From the NCBI RefSeq assembly GCF_002240415.1, contig NZ_CP020028.1:1947501-2011500 (forward strand): DNA of 64,000 bases. The letters run 5' to 3'. The position numbers and the translations under genes were made by a program. Position 1 is the first letter of the stretch. Every line of letters begins with the position of its first letter. The notes beneath the pieces are model-generated. The model saw nothing but the letters and a program-made list of their open reading frames with translations. It made no database searches and was not told the DNA's origin. The DNA is from Paenibacillus kribbensis (lineage in GTDB: Bacteria; Bacillota; Bacilli; Paenibacillales; Paenibacillaceae). Below are positions 1 to 8,315 of this stretch, in pieces.

Positions 1-555
1 AAAAAACGGATTGAAGAATTGCTGGATCTGGTTGGTTTGAACCCGGACCATGCAACTCGCTATCCGCATGAATTTTCCGGTGGACAGCGTCAACGGATTG
101 GTATTGCCCGTGCGCTGGCGGTTAATCCGAAATTCATTATTTGTGATGAGCCGATTTCAGCGCTTGACGTGTCCATTCAGGCTCAGGTTGTCAACCTGTT
201 AAAAGAGCTTCAAGAACGTTTGGGTTTGACATACCTGTTTATTGCGCATGATCTGTCGATGGTCAAGCACATCAGTGATCGGGTAGCTGTAATGTATAGA
301 GGCAAAATGGTTGAGCTTGCTGAAAGTTCTGAATTGTATGCCAACCCGATGCATCCATATACGAAAATGCTTTTGTCGGCGATTCCACTTCCTGATCCGG
401 AAGTCGAAGCCAACAAAAAACGAATTATTATGCCTGACGATCAAGGCGGTCCAATTCATGATGCGTCCGATAATAAGGCAGGGGCCTATAACTTGGAAAA
501 TGCTACACTGATCGAAGTGTCCAAAGGACATTTTGTGGCTGAGCCTTATGCTTGA
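1..555 (+). CDS. Oligopeptide/dipeptide ABC transporter ATP-binding protein, 3' part
   Basis: The reading frame is open from the first base, so the N-terminus (with Walker A) lies outside the window. What remains carries the ABC signature SGGQRQR, a Walker B segment ending CDEPISALD and the switch histidine in FIAHD. After it comes the C-terminal extension typical of OppF/DppF-type ATPases (the HPY segment around MHPYTKMLL). Such proteins are the second ATPase of a peptide importer and energise uptake through two permeases in the membrane. The rest of that operon would lie upstream. A hairpin terminator follows directly, so this is the last gene of its unit. The choice between OppF, DppF and AppF cannot be made from this fragment. 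Confidence 0.93.
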   Translation, partial: KKRIEELLDLVGLNPDHATRYPHEFSGGQRQRIGIARALAVNPKFIICDEPISALDVSIQAQVVNLLKELQERLGLTYLFIAHDLSMVKHISDRVAVMYRGKMVELAESSELYANPMHPYTKMLLSAIPLPDPEVEANKKRIIMPDDQGGPIHDASDNKAGAYNLENATLIEVSKGHFVAEPYA

Positions 556-571
556 TCCTGCTTTACACACG

Positions 572-600
572 AACCGTCGAGTTGCTCGGCGGTTTTTTTT
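572..600 (+). terminator. Intrinsic terminator after the peptide-transporter ATPase gene
   Basis: A 9-bp stem (aaccgtcga / tcggcggtt, one G-U pair) with a 5-nt loop is followed by eight T. It ends the unit that comes from upstream of the window. Confidence 0.88.
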
Positions 601-677
601 GTAGGAAGCTTTGACGCGGAGAGGGGCTTTCGGTACAATCAAGCAGTAAGGTTTTGGTGGAGACAGGAGGCAGACCC

Positions 678-2309
678 ATGAGAATTATTCCTGAAATGCT
701 TCGCGGAGGGTCGGCTTTGGCAGAAGATTATACACAGGGTACAGGGCGCGCACGCGATTTGTATGAGTACGATGTTCTGCATGCCGATGCATATGCCCAA
801 CGGGCGAAGTGGCTGGATGAGACGGAGCATCTGCGATTAAGCCGTAAGGAAGTCGTAGCATGTCTTCGCATATACAATGAGCAATATAATTCGTATGAGG
901 CAGTTCGGGCTTCATTGGATCGGCTGGAAAGTCCAGACGCTTTAGTCGTAGTTGGCGGACAACAGAGCGGACTGTTTACAGGTCCGATGTTGGTCATTTA
1001 CAAAGCGGTCACGATCATTAAGGCGGCCAGGGAAGCAGAGGAGAGGCTTGGACGTCCGGTTGTTCCCGTCTTTTGGATTGCTGGTGAAGATCATGACTGG
1101 GATGAGGTCAATCATACATACGTACTGGCGAATGATCCGCAAGCCATCAAAATCAAGCTGAAAAAGCAGCCTGAACGCCGTTCTTCGGTTAGTACCATTA
1201 AAGTGGATGCTGTAGAGTGGAAGCAGGCAATGGCGGATATAGAGCAAAGCTTGCCTGATTCAGAGCATAAGGCTGATATTTTGCGTATGATTGAGCACGG
1301 TTTGACCGATTCGTATGGACTAAGTGAGGCCTTTGCCAAGCTGCTGGGCCTTTTATTTGGCGACTATGGACTAGTACTGCTGGATTCAGCGGATCCTTCG
1401 CTGCGCAAGCTGGAAGCATCCGTTTTTCGTCAGTTGGTTCAGCACAATGATGAGCTGGAGCAGGCTTACCGGACGGCCGCTGCGCGAATCGTGGATTACG
1501 GCTATCATTTACAAGCGGATGTACACAAAGATGGCGCGAATCTTTTTTATATCCATGAAGATGAACGTTTGCTGCTTTTCAAGCAAGGCGGACTATTTAC
1601 GGATCGGCGCGGCCTGGTAGCCTTTACAAAGGAAGAACTGCTTGAGGAGATAGAAATACACCCGGAACGTTTTAGTAACAATGTACTAACCCGTCCTCTC
1701 ATGCAGGATTCATTGTTTCCGGTACTTGCATCTGTGCTGGGTCTAGGAGAAATTGCCTATTGGGCGATTACCCGAGACGCCTTCGGGGTTCTGAAGATGC
1801 AGATGCCGATACTGCTGCCCCGAATGTCCTTTACGCTGCTAGACCCGGGTGTAGAGAAGTATATGCTTAAGCACGAATTAACCTTTGGACGGGTTAGGGA
1901 CGGCCTTGAGGAGTCGAAGAAACAATGGCTTGCAGCCCAAGATCAGATTGGGATTCAGGATCAGTTTTCCGGGGTAAAAGAAGCCTTTGCCCGTCTATAC
2001 GAGCCGCTTGTACAGCAGACAGGATTGATTGAAAAAGGTTTGCTTCGGCTCGGAGAAACCAACAGCAAGAAAATTCTGGGACAGATTGCTTATCTGGAGG
2101 CGAAAGTTCAGGAAGCGCTCCTTCGGCAAAATGAAACGGCACTTCGCCAGTGGGACCGTATTGAGTGGTCACTTTTTCCATTTGGTCAGCCGCAGGAGCG
2201 GGTGTACACGATCTATCATTTTCTAAACCGTCACGGGCTTGGTTTGATTGATATCATTATGAACATACCAACGGATCCGGCAGGTACGCATCGTGTAATT
2301 TATGTATAA
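678..2309 (+). CDS. bshC: Bacillithiol biosynthesis cysteine-adding enzyme BshC
   Basis: BshC is thought to add cysteine to GlcN-malate, the last step of bacillithiol synthesis in the cytoplasm. The 543-residue product matches the family length. It has the N-terminal Rossmann-like part with the conserved VVGGQQSGLFTGP stretch and the GEDHDW motif (about residues 136-141), then a coiled-coil region in the second half. The start at 678 is chosen over an upstream in-frame TTG at 654 because AGGAGG lies 8 bases before 678. In bacilli this gene often sits just ahead of the mraZ cluster, as here. It is monocistronic or co-transcribed with the next gene 79 bases downstream; no clear terminator separates them. 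Confidence 0.93.
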   Translation: MRIIPEMLRGGSALAEDYTQGTGRARDLYEYDVLHADAYAQRAKWLDETEHLRLSRKEVVACLRIYNEQYNSYEAVRASLDRLESPDALVVVGGQQSGLFTGPMLVIYKAVTIIKAAREAEERLGRPVVPVFWIAGEDHDWDEVNHTYVLANDPQAIKIKLKKQPERRSSVSTIKVDAVEWKQAMADIEQSLPDSEHKADILRMIEHGLTDSYGLSEAFAKLLGLLFGDYGLVLLDSADPSLRKLEASVFRQLVQHNDELEQAYRTAAARIVDYGYHLQADVHKDGANLFYIHEDERLLLFKQGGLFTDRRGLVAFTKEELLEEIEIHPERFSNNVLTRPLMQDSLFPVLASVLGLGEIAYWAITRDAFGVLKMQMPILLPRMSFTLLDPGVEKYMLKHELTFGRVRDGLEESKKQWLAAQDQIGIQDQFSGVKEAFARLYEPLVQQTGLIEKGLLRLGETNSKKILGQIAYLEAKVQEALLRQNETALRQWDRIEWSLFPFGQPQERVYTIYHFLNRHGLGLIDIIMNIPTDPAGTHRVIYV

Positions 2310-2388
2310 TTTATGTAAGATTTTTTGTGTAGTGTATTGATTTTACCGTGTTAGCAGATTCAGCCCATACTAAGGAGGAAACAACGTA

Positions 2389-3654
2389 ATGACTTCCCAT
2401 TCTCTGCAAAACAGCATTGTTCACGATCTTAAACTGGCCCCTGAAGGTCATCTGAAAATTGATTGGGTGGAAGCCCACATGCCGGTATTAAACCGGATAC
2501 GTCAACAGTTCGAGCAGGAGCAGCCTTTTGCAGGTCTGAAGGTAACCATCTGTCTGCATCTGGAGGCTAAAACAGCTTATTTGGCTAAAGTAGTACAGGC
2601 AGGTGGGGCACAGGTCACAATTACTGGTAGTAACCCATTGTCCACACAAGATGATGTTTGCGCGGCATTGGTTGAAGATGGGATTACAGTCCTGGCTAAA
2701 TACAATCCGGATCCGGAAGAGTTCAAAAATTTGCAAATTAAGGCGCTGGAAACGAAGCCGGACCTCATTATTGATGATGGTGGTGATCTTGTAACTCTGT
2801 TGCAATCCGAACGGCCTGATCTGATTTCTACCATCCGTGGGGGAGCAGAGGAGACCACTACAGGGATTATTCGTTTGAAGGCATTGGAAAAAGAAGGGCA
2901 GCTTCACTTTCCAATGGTGGCCGTGAATGATGCATACTGCAAATATTTGTTCGACAACCGCTACGGTACAGGACAGTCAGCTTTCGACGGCATTATTCGT
3001 ACAACGAACCTGGTTGTGGCAGGCAGCACAGTTGTTGTAGTAGGCTATGGCTGGTGTGGCAAAGGGGTTGCAATGCGAGCAAAAGGCCTAGGAGCCAATG
3101 TTGTTGTAACTGAAGTTGATCCAATCAAGGCAGTAGAAGCCCATATGGATGGTTTCCATGTATTGCCAATGGTAGAAGCGGCTAAACTGGGTGATTTCTT
3201 CATTACAGTAACTGGAAATAAAGCGGTAATTACCGGGGAGCACTTTGATGTTATGAAGGATGGGGCTGTGCTGTGCAACGCAGGCCATTTTGATGTAGAG
3301 GTTAGTAAGCCTGAGCTTGCCAAACGCTCCGAGTCCATTCGCACGGTCCGTCGAAACATTGAGGAGTATCGCTTTAAAGACGGACGTAAAATGTACTTGC
3401 TGGCAGAGGGACGCCTCGTGAATTTGGCTGCCGCGGATGGTCACCCTGCAGAGATTATGGATACTACATTTGCGCTTCAGGCGCTTGGTTTGAAATATGT
3501 GAATGATCGTTACAACGAGCTGGGCAAAGCGGTTATTAATGTGCCTTATGAAATTGATGAGCAAGTAGCCCGCTTCAAGCTCGATAGCCTTGGAATCAAA
3601 ATTGATGCTTTAACTGAAGAGCAAAAGATCTATCTGGACAGCTGGAACGCGTAA
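2389..3654 (+). CDS. ahcY: S-adenosylhomocysteine hydrolase, short (archaeal/Thermotoga-like) type
   Basis: The family reversibly splits S-adenosylhomocysteine to adenosine and homocysteine using bound NAD. The NAD-binding GYGWCGKG motif is at residues 219-226, preceded by the substrate-domain segment NDAYCKYLFDNRYGTGQS. At 421 residues it belongs to the short form: it ends in YLDSWNA and lacks the C-terminal Lys/Tyr tail that long AhcY proteins insert into the neighbouring subunit's NAD site. Some short-form archaeal members prefer S-inosylhomocysteine, so the substrate is not settled by sequence. A strong RBS (AAGGAGGAAA) precedes ATG. Model Bacillus species use the Pfs/LuxS route instead, so presence here is a lineage difference. 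Homocysteine recovered here could feed cysteine to BshC next door (inference). Confidence 0.9.
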   Translation: MTSHSLQNSIVHDLKLAPEGHLKIDWVEAHMPVLNRIRQQFEQEQPFAGLKVTICLHLEAKTAYLAKVVQAGGAQVTITGSNPLSTQDDVCAALVEDGITVLAKYNPDPEEFKNLQIKALETKPDLIIDDGGDLVTLLQSERPDLISTIRGGAEETTTGIIRLKALEKEGQLHFPMVAVNDAYCKYLFDNRYGTGQSAFDGIIRTTNLVVAGSTVVVVGYGWCGKGVAMRAKGLGANVVVTEVDPIKAVEAHMDGFHVLPMVEAAKLGDFFITVTGNKAVITGEHFDVMKDGAVLCNAGHFDVEVSKPELAKRSESIRTVRRNIEEYRFKDGRKMYLLAEGRLVNLAAADGHPAEIMDTTFALQALGLKYVNDRYNELGKAVINVPYEIDEQVARFKLDSLGIKIDALTEEQKIYLDSWNA

Positions 3655-3744
3655 CTGGAGCATTTTCCAGTCACAATGCTGGCTGTTAAGACATTCAGCT
3701 TTTTAACCAGATGCTCGTATAGGTTGACATCTGGATTGGAGATT

Positions 3745-3821
3745 AAGCCCTTTATTTCATGTTGTTTCGAAACCTGATGCATATTGTCGGGGGTTCGGCT
3801 TCATGGAGTAAGGGGCTTTTT
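3745..3821 (+). terminator. Long hairpin, probable terminator of the bshC-ahcY unit
   Basis: The 337-base gap between ahcY and mraZ holds this element and the mraZ promoter. Two 17-nt arms (3745-3761 and 3802-3818) pair throughout with three G-U pairs, around a 40-nt loop that contains a small internal hairpin (gtttcgaaac). Five T follow. The large loop is unusual for a plain terminator, but the position between two units fits. Confidence 0.6.
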
Positions 3822-3906
3822 GGCGTCTTGTGACGGAGGGCTACAATAACAGACACAATCGTATCGATTTGCCGTTCATCACTTTTTGGTAATGAAAAAG
3901 AGGTCT

Positions 3907-3935
3907 TTGATTTTTTAAAGCGAATCTATTATGCT
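3907..3935 (+). promoter_or_regulatory. SigA-type promoter of the mraZ-led division cluster
   Basis: TTGATT (3907-3912), a 17-base spacer and TATGCT (3930-3935) form a good housekeeping promoter. It lies directly before the repeats bound by MraZ. Confidence 0.7.
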
Positions 3936-3939
3936 TAGG

Positions 3940-3973
3940 TGGTGGAAAGTGGGCCAAAGTGGGAGAAATGGGG
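3940..3973 (+). promoter_or_regulatory. MraZ operator: four direct repeats at about 10-bp period
   Basis: TGG(T/G)-type units begin at 3940, 3950, 3960 and 3969, three of them TGGG followed by an A-rich stretch. TGGGN repeats spaced one helical turn apart are the known MraZ binding site in other bacteria. The array begins just after the -10 element and ends before the start codon, so MraZ bound here would block its own promoter. Confidence 0.75.
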
Positions 3974-3991
3974 TAAGGGGTGACGAAACCA

Positions 3992-4429
3992 ATGTTTATG
4001 GGGGAGTTCCAACATAGCATTGATGAGAAGGGTCGGCTTACAGTTCCGGCCAAATTTCGTGAACTTCTCGGTGCCTCGTTCGTAGTTACCCGCGGGCTGG
4101 ACCAATGCCTCTTCGTGTATCCCATGGATGAGTGGGCTGTCATGGAGAAAAAATTAAAGGCACTGCCTCTGATGAAAGCTGATGCGCGGGCGTTTACCCG
4201 ATTTTTTTTCTCGGGAGCGACTGAATGCGAATTGGACAAACAGGGCAGGGTAAATTTACCGGGGAATTTGTGCGAATACGCCAAGCTCACTAAAGAGTGC
4301 GTCGTATTGGGAGTGTCCACTCGGGTAGAGATTTGGAGCAAGCACACTTGGGAGCAATATTTCAGCCAATCAGAAGAAGCATTTAACGACATTGCTGAGA
4401 AATTGGTTGATTTCAACTTTGAATTGTAA
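3992..4429 (+). CDS. mraZ: Transcriptional regulator MraZ
   Basis: MraZ is an AbrB-like DNA-binding protein that represses the division and cell-wall cluster it heads. The 145-residue product has the two tandem SpoVT/AbrB half-folds, seen as [14 protein letters not shown] near the start and [12 protein letters not shown] in the second half. The start at ATG 3992 gives the usual MFMGEFQH N-terminus and has AAGGGG at a good distance; an in-frame GTG at 3980 would overlap that RBS. The operator repeats just upstream point to autoregulation. rsmH follows after 17 bases. Confidence 0.95.
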   Translation: MFMGEFQHSIDEKGRLTVPAKFRELLGASFVVTRGLDQCLFVYPMDEWAVMEKKLKALPLMKADARAFTRFFFSGATECELDKQGRVNLPGNLCEYAKLTKECVVLGVSTRVEIWSKHTWEQYFSQSEEAFNDIAEKLVDFNFEL

Positions 4430-4446
4430 TTTAGGAGGTCAGTCGT

Positions 4447-5397
4447 TTGTTTCACCACATTACCGTACTCAAGGAAGAAGCAACACAGGCACTGAACATC
4501 AGGCAGGACGGGATCTATGTGGACTGCACGCTGGGAGGGGCAGGACACAGTTCCGTCATTGCGTCACAGCTCGGCCCTGAGGGAAGGCTCATCGCCTTTG
4601 ATCAGGACGATTGGGCATTGGACAATGCGCGTGAGAAGCTGTCGGCCTATCAAGGAAAGATTTCATTAGTGAAATCCAACTTCCGCCACCTGCAGGACAA
4701 GCTGGCCGAACTGGGATTGCCTGAAAAAGACGGCGTCCCGCAGGTCCAAGGCATTTTGTTCGATCTGGGTGTATCCTCGCCCCAGTTCGATGAGGGGGAA
4801 CGGGGATTCAGCTATAACCATGATGCACCGCTTGATATGCGGATGGATCAGAGCAGCTCGCTTACGGCTTACGAAATTGTCAATGAATGGCCGGAAGCGG
4901 AGATTGCACGTATTCTGTTTCAATACGGAGAAGAGAAGTTTTCACGACGGATCGCGAAGATCATGATTGAACGTCGAATGAACAAGCCTATTCACACAAC
5001 GGGGGAACTTGTCGATATTATCAAAGAAGGAATTCCGGCTGCGGCACGCAGAACCGGGGGACATCCGGCTAAACGCAGCTTTCAGGCTTTGCGGATTGCT
5101 GTGAATGATGAGCTGGGTGCACTGGAAGATACTTTGCATCAGGCAATAAAATGTCTGGCTCCAGGGGGCAGAATTTCGGTTATTACGTTTCATTCCTTGG
5201 AGGATCGGATATGCAAACATATTTTCAAGGAGTATTTGGCGAAAAGCATCTATCCGTCTGATTTACCTATTTTGGATGACAAAATGGTAGGCGATCTAAA
5301 GCTGGTGAATCGTAAGCCGATTGTGGCATCAGAGCAGGAATTGGAGCTTAATCCACGGTCCCGGTCGGCCAAGCTGAGAGTTGCCGAGAAATTGTAA
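4447..5397 (+). CDS. rsmH: 16S rRNA (cytosine1402-N4)-methyltransferase
   Basis: RsmH (MraW) methylates N4 of C1402 in 16S rRNA of the small subunit using SAM. The SAM-binding region is clear at the N-terminus ([11 protein letters not shown], about residues 23-35, then FDQD). A conserved [18 protein letters not shown] stretch follows in the middle, and the C-terminus has [14 protein letters not shown]. The 316 residues match the family. It starts at TTG 4447, with TTAGGAGGTC correctly spaced; the N-terminus MFHHITVL is the family norm. It belongs to the mraZ operon. Confidence 0.95.
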   Translation: MFHHITVLKEEATQALNIRQDGIYVDCTLGGAGHSSVIASQLGPEGRLIAFDQDDWALDNAREKLSAYQGKISLVKSNFRHLQDKLAELGLPEKDGVPQVQGILFDLGVSSPQFDEGERGFSYNHDAPLDMRMDQSSSLTAYEIVNEWPEAEIARILFQYGEEKFSRRIAKIMIERRMNKPIHTTGELVDIIKEGIPAAARRTGGHPAKRSFQALRIAVNDELGALEDTLHQAIKCLAPGGRISVITFHSLEDRICKHIFKEYLAKSIYPSDLPILDDKMVGDLKLVNRKPIVASEQELELNPRSRSAKLRVAEKL

Positions 5398-5420
5398 ATT
5401 TGATGAGAAGGAGAGGCGAC

Positions 5421-5801
5421 ATGGCTTATACACGGGGTAATTTGGCTGTAAAAGAAAGAGCCCGTCAGGAACAGGTTCAACAACAACGGTACCGTGAGAC
5501 CACCAAAGTCGTTACACGCCGCAGAGAGCTGCCGATTCGGGAAAAGCTGTTGTATCTGTTGACCCTTGTAGCGTGCATAGTCATTGCTGGTATGTTGATT
5601 GGCAGGTACGCTCATATTTATCAAATTAATTATGCGATTAATACGGCCAGCAAGGACATTTCTAAATTACAGACCAATATCGCCCAACTGAAGATTCAAA
5701 AGGAGAGGCTCGAGAATCAGATTGCGCCAACAGCAAAGCAGCAGGGATATATCGAGCCGACAAAAGAACCTATTCGTGTGGAAAAGCAGGCTGCCAAATA
5801 G
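5421..5801 (+). CDS. ftsL: Cell division protein FtsL
   Basis: A small bitopic membrane protein of the divisome that pairs with DivIB and DivIC. The 126-residue product has a basic cytoplasmic N-terminus, one membrane helix (about residues 42-62) and an extracytoplasmic heptad-like coiled coil (INTASKDISKLQTNIAQLK). The sequence is poorly conserved in the family, so topology and position between rsmH and the PBP gene carry the call. ATG 5421 is preferred over TTG 5400 because AAGGAGAGG lies just before it. Confidence 0.85.
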   Translation: MAYTRGNLAVKERARQEQVQQQRYRETTKVVTRRRELPIREKLLYLLTLVACIVIAGMLIGRYAHIYQINYAINTASKDISKLQTNIAQLKIQKERLENQIAPTAKQQGYIEPTKEPIRVEKQAAK

Positions 5802-5804
5802 TTA

Positions 5805-5829
5805 AGAGCATAGCTTCAAGCTATGCTCT
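5805..5829 (+). other. Perfect hairpin between ftsL and pbpB
   Basis: A perfect inverted repeat (agagcatagctt / aagctatgctct) with almost no loop lies between the genes. T6 follows only after nine further bases, so it is at best a weak terminator; it may be an attenuator or an mRNA processing or stability site. Confidence 0.5.
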
Positions 5830-5860
5830 AATGTACATTTTTTGCAGAGAGGTTTGAGCT

Positions 5861-8233
5861 ATGGTCAAGAGAATAAAGCTTCGCACACTGCTGATAGGGG
5901 GATGTATTACCCTCTTTTTTCTTGTTCTGCTGCTAAAGGTATTTTGGATTCAGGTCGTAAGCGGGGAATATTGGCATGAACAGGTAGTTGCACAAGTGGA
6001 AAAAGATCAGGTGATTCTGCCCAAGCGTGGAACCATTACGGACCGTAAAGGAAACGTACTGGCTACGGATGCACCTGCTTATACGGTAGTGGTCAACCCG
6101 AGTATCATTCAGGAATACGATTTGGAAAACGAGGTTGTAGCCAAACTGCATCAGTTACTTAAAACACCTGAGGATGAGTTGAGAAGACATCTTTCGGCCA
6201 AGGACAGTAAGGGGAACTACTTAGTAAATCGCGAGATTCGTAATGGTGGCTGGAAGGCAGATCCCGAGGTCAAGGCACAGGTGGATACGTTCAAAAAATA
6301 TTTGAAGGATAAGTATGAAGTAATTGGAGCTGTGGACACTGTTCAAGAATCCAAACGCTATTATCCGGAAAATAAGCTGGCCTCCCATGTTCTTGGCTAT
6401 CAAAGAAAAGACGGCACAGCAGGCATGGGGCTGGAGGCTTATTATAATAAAGAGCTTTCGGGTACGGCTGGCAAGCTTCTTTATCAGCGGGATCTGAAGG
6501 GTGTCCCTCTTCAGGGATCGGAAAGTATCTATGAGCCGGCACAAAATGGGAAAAATTTAAAGCTGACGATTGATGATACGATTCAGTATTATATAGAGAA
6601 CGCCATGCAGGAAGCTATTGCAAAATACAATCCGAAAACGATGACTGTTGTCGCGGCAGATCCCCAAACGATGGATGTTCTCGGGATGGCGAGTTATCCT
6701 AATTTTAATCCCAATACATATGGGAGTGCACCATTGGAATCTTTTCGCAATAATGCTACTCAGTCTATCTACGAGCCGGGTTCTACGTTTAAGATTGTAA
6801 CCTTGGCTGCTGCAGTTCAGGAAAAGGTATTTAATCCGAATGAAACCTACCGGTCTGGTATCGTTAGGGTCGGAGGCTGGGATATTCGCGACGTGAGCCG
6901 TAACTGGGGAACGTTAACCTATCTTCAAGGTGTCAAGCGTTCAAGTAACGTCGGTTTCGTCCATCTAGGGCTGGACAAGCTGGGTGGCGAAAAGCTGAAA
7001 AATTATATTAATAACTTTGGCTTTGGTGTAAAAACGGGGATTGATCTTCCAAGTGAGTCTGCTGGAGCTATCACATTCCATACCCAATACAAATCCGAAG
7101 TTGCAACGGCTTCCTTTGGACACGGACGTGTTCAGGTGACACCTATCCAGCAGGTAGCTGCGATTTCGGCCATTGCTAATGGGGGTAAGCTCATGGTGCC
7201 TCATTTGGTGAAGGAAATTGTAAATCCAGATACGGACGAAGTGCAGACGATTCAACCTAAGGAAGTCCGTCAGGTGATTTCGAAGGAATCGGCAGTCCAG
7301 ACAAGCAGCTATCTGGAGCAGGTCGTGTCTGACCAGGAAATTGGTACAGGACGTCTTGCCTATATTGACGGATATCGTGTTGCTGGTAAAACAGGTACGG
7401 CGACGAAGGTCGTCGGCAAAGTATACGACCATTCGAAGGATGTCGTCTCCTTTATTGGATTTGCACCGGTAAATGATCCGAAAATAGCCGTATTGGTCGT
7501 CATGGACGAACCTAACAAATCGGTAGGCGGTGGTACGGCGGCGGCGCCTGTATTTAAAAAAATCGTGTCCCAGTCGCTGCAATACATGGGAGTTCCCAAA
7601 ACAGGAACCAAGGCGAATAAGACAGATGGCTCTGCTGTGAAAACGGTCGACCTGCCCACTGTACCGCAATTAACCGGTCAGGTGAAAAAGGATGCACAAA
7701 ACGCATTGCTCAAACAGGGGATTGCCTATGAAACGGTAGGTAAAGGCTCCAAAATCGTTCGCCAGTATCCTGAGGCAGGCGTCAAAATGAAATCGGGGCA
7801 ACGCATTTATTTGCTGACCGAGGATAGTGCCAACATGACCATCCCTGACTTTACAGGTGTTTCATTGCGTGACACACTTCAAGTTTTGACGCTTATGAAG
7901 GTTGGTGTCCAGGTGAGTGGCGAGGGCTATGTTGTCTCTCAAAAGGCACAAATGGTGAATGGCAAGCGGACCGTCAGCGTGAAGCTCCAGCCAGCCAAGG
8001 AAACCGTAACTGGAGTGAAACCGGAGGACACGCCGGATCAGGCCACAGGTGTGGCTACAAATCAGTCAGGCAGTGCAGCGAAGACGGGTACCAATCTCAA
8101 ACCCGATACAAAAACCGACACCGGTACCGATACTACTGCGAATGCAGGCACAAGCGTCAGGCCTCCAAGTGGAGGAAACTCTGCTATAGCAGATGAAAAA
8201 AGTGCTGCTGCTATTAAAGGCGAGGATAATTGA
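5861..8233 (+). CDS. pbpB: Division-specific penicillin-binding protein 2B (class B transpeptidase) with PASTA domains
   Basis: A membrane-anchored class B PBP that crosslinks septal peptidoglycan with FtsW-type partners. One N-terminal membrane helix (about 8-30) precedes the dimerisation domain (ITDRKGNVLATD), then the transpeptidase with active-site S308-T-F-K, SSN (in KRSSNVGF) and K510-T-G-T. Two PASTA repeats follow (from about residues 610 and 680). A Thr/Gly/Asp-rich, low-complexity tail of about 75 residues ends the protein, longer than in typical PBP2B, giving 790 residues in all. Position after ftsL is the standard place. Confidence 0.94.
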   Translation: MVKRIKLRTLLIGGCITLFFLVLLLKVFWIQVVSGEYWHEQVVAQVEKDQVILPKRGTITDRKGNVLATDAPAYTVVVNPSIIQEYDLENEVVAKLHQLLKTPEDELRRHLSAKDSKGNYLVNREIRNGGWKADPEVKAQVDTFKKYLKDKYEVIGAVDTVQESKRYYPENKLASHVLGYQRKDGTAGMGLEAYYNKELSGTAGKLLYQRDLKGVPLQGSESIYEPAQNGKNLKLTIDDTIQYYIENAMQEAIAKYNPKTMTVVAADPQTMDVLGMASYPNFNPNTYGSAPLESFRNNATQSIYEPGSTFKIVTLAAAVQEKVFNPNETYRSGIVRVGGWDIRDVSRNWGTLTYLQGVKRSSNVGFVHLGLDKLGGEKLKNYINNFGFGVKTGIDLPSESAGAITFHTQYKSEVATASFGHGRVQVTPIQQVAAISAIANGGKLMVPHLVKEIVNPDTDEVQTIQPKEVRQVISKESAVQTSSYLEQVVSDQEIGTGRLAYIDGYRVAGKTGTATKVVGKVYDHSKDVVSFIGFAPVNDPKIAVLVVMDEPNKSVGGGTAAAPVFKKIVSQSLQYMGVPKTGTKANKTDGSAVKTVDLPTVPQLTGQVKKDAQNALLKQGIAYETVGKGSKIVRQYPEAGVKMKSGQRIYLLTEDSANMTIPDFTGVSLRDTLQVLTLMKVGVQVSGEGYVVSQKAQMVNGKRTVSVKLQPAKETVTGVKPEDTPDQATGVATNQSGSAAKTGTNLKPDTKTDTGTDTTANAGTSVRPPSGGNSAIADEKSAAAIKGEDN

Positions 8234-8260
8234 TAGCTTGTTCTAACGGCCGTTTTTTTG

Positions 8261-8293
8261 AATATTCATGAGGTAAGACATGTCATGAGTATT
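8261..8293 (+). other. Hairpin and possible SigE-like promoter before spoVD
   Basis: An 11-bp stem with one G-U pair (aatattcatga / tcatgagtatt) with an 11-nt loop fills the gap before spoVD. The same bases contain GAATATT, a full match to the SigE -35 consensus KMATATT, but the -10 candidate CATGTCAT matches poorly. spoVD of B. subtilis is SigE-dependent; assignment here is tentative. Confidence 0.3.
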
Positions 8294-8315
8294 TGGAGGA
8301 ACGGAGGGGGCGCGT

